A DNA stretch of 10,638 nucleotides, from NCBI GenBank assembly GCA_026770585.1, contig MU646963.1:172152-182789 (forward strand). Reading direction: 5' to 3'. Positions 1 to 6,300 of this stretch are shown here, piece by piece. The position numbers were made by a program, and so were the translations under genes. The notes under the pieces are model-generated. The model saw nothing but the letters and a program-made list of their open reading frames with translations, did no database searches and was not told the origin of the DNA. This DNA comes from Baffinella frigidus. Lineage: Eukaryota; Cryptophyceae; Cryptomonadales; Baffinellaceae. Numbering within the stretch: position 1 is the stretch's first letter; the number at the start of each line of letters is the position of its first letter.

Positions 1-118
1 ACACCCCATACTCCACACCCCACACCCCACATCCCACGCCCCACATTCCACCCCTCGCGCCCCACACCCCAACCACCAAACACCAACCACCAAACCTCAA
101 ACCTCAAACCTCGACCAG
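1..118 (+). promoter_or_regulatory. C/A-rich 5' flank and probable 5' UTR
   Basis: This strand carries only about five G residues in 118 bases. It begins with degenerate CCCCACA units (about 1-80) and ends with three CAAACCT-like units (about 91-112) just before the ATG. I see no TATA box. The reading frame of the gene stays open back to the window edge, but that translation would be low-complexity Pro/Thr/His, so I treat it as untranslated. A start further upstream, outside the window, is not excluded. Confidence 0.5.
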
Positions 119-385
119 ATGGTTCGGAAGTTCGAGTGCCACGCGGAGGAGGCCGGGGCGTGGGAGCGCGAGGTGATGGACAACTGGTTCGAGTCGGACG
201 AGGACTCGCCCCCCCTCCTGGACCGCGCCAACAAGTTCCTCGGGGAGCGCGCGTCGGTGCGGGACATCCTGGGGCAGGCGATCGAGACGCACAGCTATTG
301 CGCGTTTCTGGTGGTGAGCAAGCTGACGGCGATGCTCTTCTTCGAGGACCTCGCGGCGCAGAAGCGGCACGCGAACGCTGTCCAG
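119..385 (+). other. Exon 1, N-terminal region of unknown family
   Basis: It encodes residues 1-89, acidic and probably helical, with a hydrophobic Phe/Leu/Val-rich stretch near residues 63-76. I do not recognise the domain. It ends in phase 0 at TCCAG|GTGCTC. The exon 2 frame reads open upstream to 136 on this strand, but in exon 1 that frame gives Arg/Gly-rich nonsense. The frame from 119 gives normal protein composition, and the two frames are reconciled by removing the 125-base intron 386-510. Confidence 0.7.
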
Positions 386-3300
386 GTGCTCCCTTCTCAC
401 CACAGAGGTGTTTCTGCGCAACTGCTTCTTCTCGTCCGCTCGCATGCTCGTATGGCTCCAGCTGCGCTCCATTGCTCATTTTTAGGGCTCACGCTCGTGC
501 TCGATGGCAGGGCGCGAAATTCACTGTCGGAGGCTTCCGGCTCTTCGTGTCGAGCGATGGGCAGGTCTTCGGCGTCGCGGAGCGCGACATCCCCTCTCGG
601 CGCAGCCTGGGGGTGGTGCTCAAGGGCCTGCGGTGCCTGGCGGGGCTGCCGCGCGAGTCGCTGGAGGGGATGCTGGTGCGGCTGAAGGTGGGGGGGGGGG
701 AGGTGGGAGAGCAGGAAGCGAGAGCTGAAAGGCTCAAGCACCACGACCCGTGGGCAGCTGGCCCAGGCGACCGCGAGCGGGCAGCAATCGAACGCGCACA
801 GCGGGTGCGGAAGCTCTACGGGTCTCGAGAGCTCGGGGACTACCTGGCTGAGGCCATCAAGAGTGCAGGGCAGCTGAAAGACACGATCACGGGAGAGGTT
901 CTGGATGTGCTGGCCGCGTGCGTGCAGCTCAAGGTTGTGCAGCAGCAGTCTGTGCACCTCATCACCGATCAGGAGAAGGAGACGCTGACTGTGCAGGAGG
1001 GATTCATGTGCCCACTCTCACGGCGGCTGATGGAGGATCCTGTGGTTTGTTGTGACGGGAAGACGTACGATCGCCGGTACATTTCAACGTGGTTCGCGGG
1101 CTTGCAACAGATCGGATCCAAATTGAAATCTCCGATGACGAACGAGGTGCTGGATTCGGATGAGATGACGCCCAACGTCGAGGTGCGTCAGGCGATTGAG
1201 AAGCTCAAGAAAGAGACCGGGCATGAGGAGCTGAGGAGAACGTATGCGGAGGGTGAGGAGGAGAAGAGAGCTTGGCAGCGGCGCAGGGGCTACTTGGATG
1301 AGGCCGACGCAGCGTCAAATGATTCGAAGGAGAGTCTTGACGTGATGAAGTTGCTTGCGGAGCACGACAGCGGCGTCTGCATCTACGGGGCGCCTGCCTC
1401 CGGCAAGACCGTGAGCATGCTTCAAATCACCACCATCGCCGCTACAGACGCGCTGAAGCACCTGCAGAAAGGGCTTGCTGCAGGGGGAGAAGCAAACTTG
1501 TTGCAGGGGGGGGAGCTTGGTGCAAGGGGGGGGGCGCGGGATCAGCCGATGCAAGGGCGAGATCCTGGAGAGTTGGGGGGGGTCGGCGACGTTCCCCGCG
1601 TGCCTCTCTTCATTCGTGCGGCGGAGCTATCGAAGCTGCTGAGGGAGCATGGGGCCCCGGAGGACGGTGACATGGTGCGGTTCTTCATCCAGCATTCCAT
1701 TCAAGGCGCCGGCCCGCTTCTCTCGAGCCTCTACGATGCGGGCCAGCTCCTCATTCTGGTCGACGGGCTTGACGAGGGCGCCGAAAAAAGACGCGGGATG
1801 GAAGATTTCTTCGCAGAGCTGCTCCCGAAATGTGGCGGACTGGCGACGCCGGGCACTTCAGCGTTGGTGGTGTCCACGCGGGAGAAGAACTTTCACGAGA
1901 GCGTTTCGCAGAACCGGCTGACGACGTTCGCGCGCGCTCAGATCCAGCCGTTGGACGAGGGTGGGCGTCAGAAGCTGGTCGAACACCAGCTGGGGCGTGG
2001 TGCGCGTGCCGACTTGTTCGTGGAGTGCCTCAAGTCGATGGACGTGCCGGACATGGTCCGCAGCCCGTTTCTCCTCTCTCTGCTGGTCAACGTTTTCAAA
2101 GAGAAAGGAGAGATTCCGCGCCGGAGGAACGAGCTGTATCGCGAGCAGGCCCTGTGCGTGCTGCGCCGTGCCGCCGCAAGGGGAGGGGCGCTGGCGCAGA
2201 GCCTGGGAGGAGCGGACGAGCTCGTGAAGGTCGGTTTCGAGTTTCTCGAGTGCTTGGCGTTCGTTTGCCACATGGATCTTAAGACGCGCGACTTTTCGCT
2301 TGGCGATGAAGACTTCAGGGCGGGTCTCGCGAGGTGGCAGAACACGCGGGCGTCGCTCGGGGAGATTGAGGCGTGGGTGTTCGAAGGGGGGAGCGGCTCG
2401 CTGCTGTGCTGCACCGACATCGAGAACAAGGGTTACAGATTCGGGCACCTGACGGTGCAGGAGTTTCTCGCGGCGTCGTTTCTCAACAGGCTCAGCACCT
2501 CCGACAGTCTCTTTCGGCTGTGGGTCAATCCGGTGTGCGCCTCCTGGTTTCACGAGGTGCTGAGGCTTGCTTCGACGATGATGGACACAGATGTCTTCAC
2601 CACGTTTTCTCTCTTCGTTCTGGGGCAGGAGGACGGGTCGGGCGCGTTCTGCGAGGTTGTCAACGACATGGTCCAGGAGAGAGTGGCGCAGCGCGAGCCT
2701 GGGTTCGCTGTCGAGGAGGCTTTGGCGAAGAAGTTTCGTTCAATCCGCCCGTTCGAAGCCATCGTGACGATGCTCAGCCACCCCTCGGCGGACTTGCGTG
2801 CGATGACGCTCAAGGAGACCAGCAGGTTTCATTTTCTGGCTGACGTGGGGGAGCTCTCGGGTCGGCTCCTGGATTCGGTTGAAGCCGGAGAAGCAACGAC
2901 CGCGGTCGCAACAGCGCGGATGTGCTCTGCTCTTCTCTCAGTGTGCCAGCTGGACTCGCCTTCCGACGAGGTGGAATCGGTGTTCAGACGGACCTTGCAA
3001 ATCGCTATTGCCCAGACTGTGACTGCCTTTCCCAACGTTGTGCACGAAGCAGCTGTGACAGCGGTCGGGACGTTTTTCATGCGCTTTGGGTCGAAGCATG
3101 AGGGCTTCATCGACGTCGTCACCGACCTGTTTGACAGCGAGAGTGTGACGGAGGCCCGGCGAAAGGTTCTGATGCATCTCGTGTTTGATCTAGGACTGGT
3201 GCACGAACGGCTGGTGGTGCTCGTGCTGGCTTCGGGGCAGGTCCAGCCCCTTTTCGATGGCATGGACAAGTCCTTGAGTGACTGGCTCTTGCAGATTCCG

Positions 3301-6300
3301 CGGCCGACGAACGTCCGGATTTCGGCGCTTCTTCTCGACATGGAGGAGGCTGGTGAGTTGCGCGCCGACCAGGGTGGGGGGGGATCAAGTGGGTTGGGCA
3401 CGAGCGAGGCATTGGGTGACGACGCTGCAGAAAGGCCTGCACGCGCTGCTCTTTCGCCAGTGTCTGCAGGGCGTGCAGAAAGAGCTCATGGCGAGGAGTT
3501 CGCCGACCTGGAAGAGGATGGGCCAAGCGGCACCGCTCAGAGTGTGTCGGGCACACGCGAGGAGGCGCGGGTGGATGACTCTGGAGAGCGTGGCAAAAGC
3601 GCGGCAGTAGATGACTCTGGAGATCGTGCAGGAGGAGACGATGAGGGCGCGGAGGCGGGGGTGGTCGTTGAGCGAGACTTCCGAGCAGGGTTGGCGGATC
3701 TTGACGCGCGAATGGTCTCTCTGGACGTGTCCGCGGGTCAGTTTGCACCGCTGTGGCAGAAGATGTTCAACTCGCGGGAGGATTTTGCCGACGATGAGAG
3801 TGCTGAACTCTTCCAGTGCTTGTTCAAACTCAACTTCCCCGGCATCGAGAGGGGCTCGCTGGAGTGGGATGCGGAGGTGACCAGGACGTGGCGATTGCCG
3901 AACCTCGGTCGCTGGGCCTTCTCTGCGGTTCTGCAGAACGTGAGAGATTCCTGCAAGGCCGAACAACACCCAGGGAGTTCTGCTGGTCAAGGCTGGCAGG
4001 GCACCGCGATTGCTGCAGCTGCGAAGGAGGTGTGCAGGCAGCAGCAGGGTGTCACGTCGCAGCTCAAGGTGGAGGCAGAGCTTCTGCTCAAGGAGCTTGG
4101 GATCGGGCGCCGTGCTCGCGAGATCGAAGCATGGTCCGGCGTGGTGTCGGCGGTGGAGGCGGTTGCATATGCTTCGGCGGAGGAGGAGGCGTCGTCGGGT
4201 GAGGTGGCGGGAGGAGGGGACGTCGCCCAGGTTTGCCGCATTCTGACTCCTCGTCTCTCCATCCCAGCCACGTTCGACTGTAGATTCGAAACGACTCGTT
4301 GATTGGATGTTGCATTGCCTGAAATGAGGCCTGTGCAATGAGAAGCGGGGGACTCCACGCGGATCAATAAGGGCCTGATAAACCGGACGTGTACTTGACA
4401 ACTCGCGAAATTTTGTGGCACGGGGCCCGTGCATGCACCCTGTGGCTGGCACTTCGTGACTGAGCTGTTTCCCTGCGTGTCCCAGGCCTGCATCATTGAG
4501 CATCAGCCGCCCCGCCAGGCCGAGGATGCAGAGGAGGGCAAGAAGCTGCTCGAGGCTGATGGAAAGGCGCTTCTCAACGCGGCGTGGATAGGCGACCTGA
4601 CCAAGGTTGGGCCCATTATGTCTCCTCGTCTCTCCATGCCAGCCACGCCCGGCTGCACTTGCGCACGAGCTGATGCCCGCACACTCATCCCGCCTCGCCC
4701 GACGTCCCTCTCCGCGCTCTGAGATCACGGCCCTCAGCACTCAGCATTCTCGGCTTGGCAGGTGCGGCAGCTGATCGCTTGCGGAGCCGACGTGAACATC
4801 GCGGACGAGAAGGTACTGCCGATTCCACATTGGCCTGACGGGGGAGAGCAGACACTTTATAGGGAGGGGTGTTTCAGGTGTTGTAGGGATCGAGTCACGT
4901 TGTAGAGGATGATGTCAGAATATGGCGCGTTGTGAAATGGCAGTGTGTGCTTCTTGGCGTGTGCGGACGGCAGGGTTTGACAAGCGTTTGCTAACGTCAC
5001 TACTACTGGTAAAAGAAAGTTGTTACCTCACAGGGAGTTTTGCACTGAGAAGTGAAAGAGGTGTACACCGAGTCGGTGTTCGTATGTAATTTCCTGGTGA
5101 TTTTAGCGTTAGCAGCCAATGTCTGGCCACAGATGGGGAAACTGCGACCGCCTCCTTTTTCTAAGAAACCACATGCTGATTAATTTTGGTACAAAAAAAA
5201 CGACAACATGTATTTGTTTCTGGGGCCCTGTCAACTTTTGTCGTTGGCCCAAACCGAAACACGTCCGCCCTGAGTCTAGTGTGGTTCCCTTTTTGTGATA
5301 TTTATGCGGTTGCGCCCCTGTGGAGGTGTGTAGAGAGCGGGGCGCGGTTGCGGGAGGGGGCGCACGCACTTGCGCGAAGAGAGGGGGTGTCTGCCTGAGC
5401 GCTGCCGCGCGCCGCAGGGCGGAAAGACGCCGCTGCATTGGGCTGCGCTGCAAGGCCACGCGGCGGTGGTGGAGCAGCTCCTGGCGGCGGGGGCGGAGAA
5501 GGACGCGCCAGATGGGGTGAGGCGGGAGTGGGAGGCATGGTTCAGGGCAGAGAAGGCTCAGAGAAGGCTTTGTCTGAGGCACGCATGTGGTCAAAGGTAT
5601 GGTTCACGCATCGGTGTGGGTACGAGAAACACTCGAAAAAGAACATAAATAGAACGCAATTCTTTGTGTCGTCATGTTCCGTCCTGTCTTGTTTCGTTAT
5701 GTTTTGCACCCCTCTTGCGGTGTGGTGAAGAGGGTCGCGGGTGCGGGAGGGGGCGCACGCACTTGCGCGGAGAGAGGGGGTGCCTGCCTGAGCGCTGCCG
5801 CGCGCCGCAGGTTGGATGGTCCCCGCTGCATTGGGCTGCGCGACAAGGCCACGCGGCGGTGGTGGAGCAGCTCCTGGCGGCGGGGGCGAAGAAGGACGCG
5901 ACAGATTGGGTGAGGCGGGAGTGGGAGGCATGGTTCATGACAGGGAAGGCTCGAGGGGCAGTACCCTGTTTTTCTTGTTATCTTCGTTAGTGGTTGTGTT
6001 TCGGTTCTTCGACAGGGTATGAGGTCATGTGTGATCTGTGTGTGAAGGACGTGTCTCGCGAGGGACACACTCTGGAAGGAGGATACGGTAAGGGGGGAGG
6101 GGGGGGGATGGTTGTGGATAGGGAAGACTCGAGGGTCCGTACTCATCTTTTAGAGATGCTTCTGGCGGCGGGAGCTGCCAAGGAGGCAAAGAACAATGTG
6201 AGGGGTGGGGGGGGAAGATGCATGCGGCTAGGGAGGGGGGTCGAGGTGCCGTGTGCTTCTTCTCTTTTCGTTCGAGTGAGGAGGAACAAGACTAGGTCCC

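Larger units (their letters stand above)
511..4230 (+). other. Exon 2, giant 3720-base exon with U-box, NACHT and helical regions
   Basis: It encodes residues 90-1329 in one open frame. In order: unknown N-terminal region continued (90-251), U-box, short linker, NACHT (~375-550), winged-helix/helical NACHT-associated region (~600-750), probable ARM/HEAT-like helices (~760-1035), an acidic linker with two VDDSG units (1036-1143), and a second unrecognised helical region (1144-1329). Five G runs of 8-11 bases interrupt it and encode Gly-rich inserts. The insert between the P-loop and the next NACHT strand (VPLFIRAAEL) makes that spacing about 30 residues longer than I would expect for the family. 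The exon ends at CGCCCAG|GTTTGC. Confidence 0.85.

Noticed and set aside
136-510. The exon 2 frame continuing upstream from a GTG at 136
   Set aside because: Upstream of 511 this frame gives Arg/Gly/Ala-rich nonsense, while the ATG frame from 119 gives normal protein. A phase 0 GT-AG intron (386-510) links the two cleanly.
3385-4740. A 451-codon open frame on the minus strand
   Set aside because: It lies antisense to exons 2-4 and runs across introns 2 and 3. Its protein is low in pattern, contains a duplicated stretch that is just the shared intron start, and shows no domain. It is a by-product of GC-rich coding sequence.
6043-6197. A split ankyrin repeat made of SREGHTLEGGY (6055-6087) joined to the half exon at 6154
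   Set aside because: The phases fit a GTAAGG donor near 6088, and the peptide looks ankyrin-like, but the spacing from Gly-His to Leu-Leu is two residues too long, no acceptable in-frame acceptor precedes it, and the segment is part of the cassette repeat whose right edge cuts the half exon.
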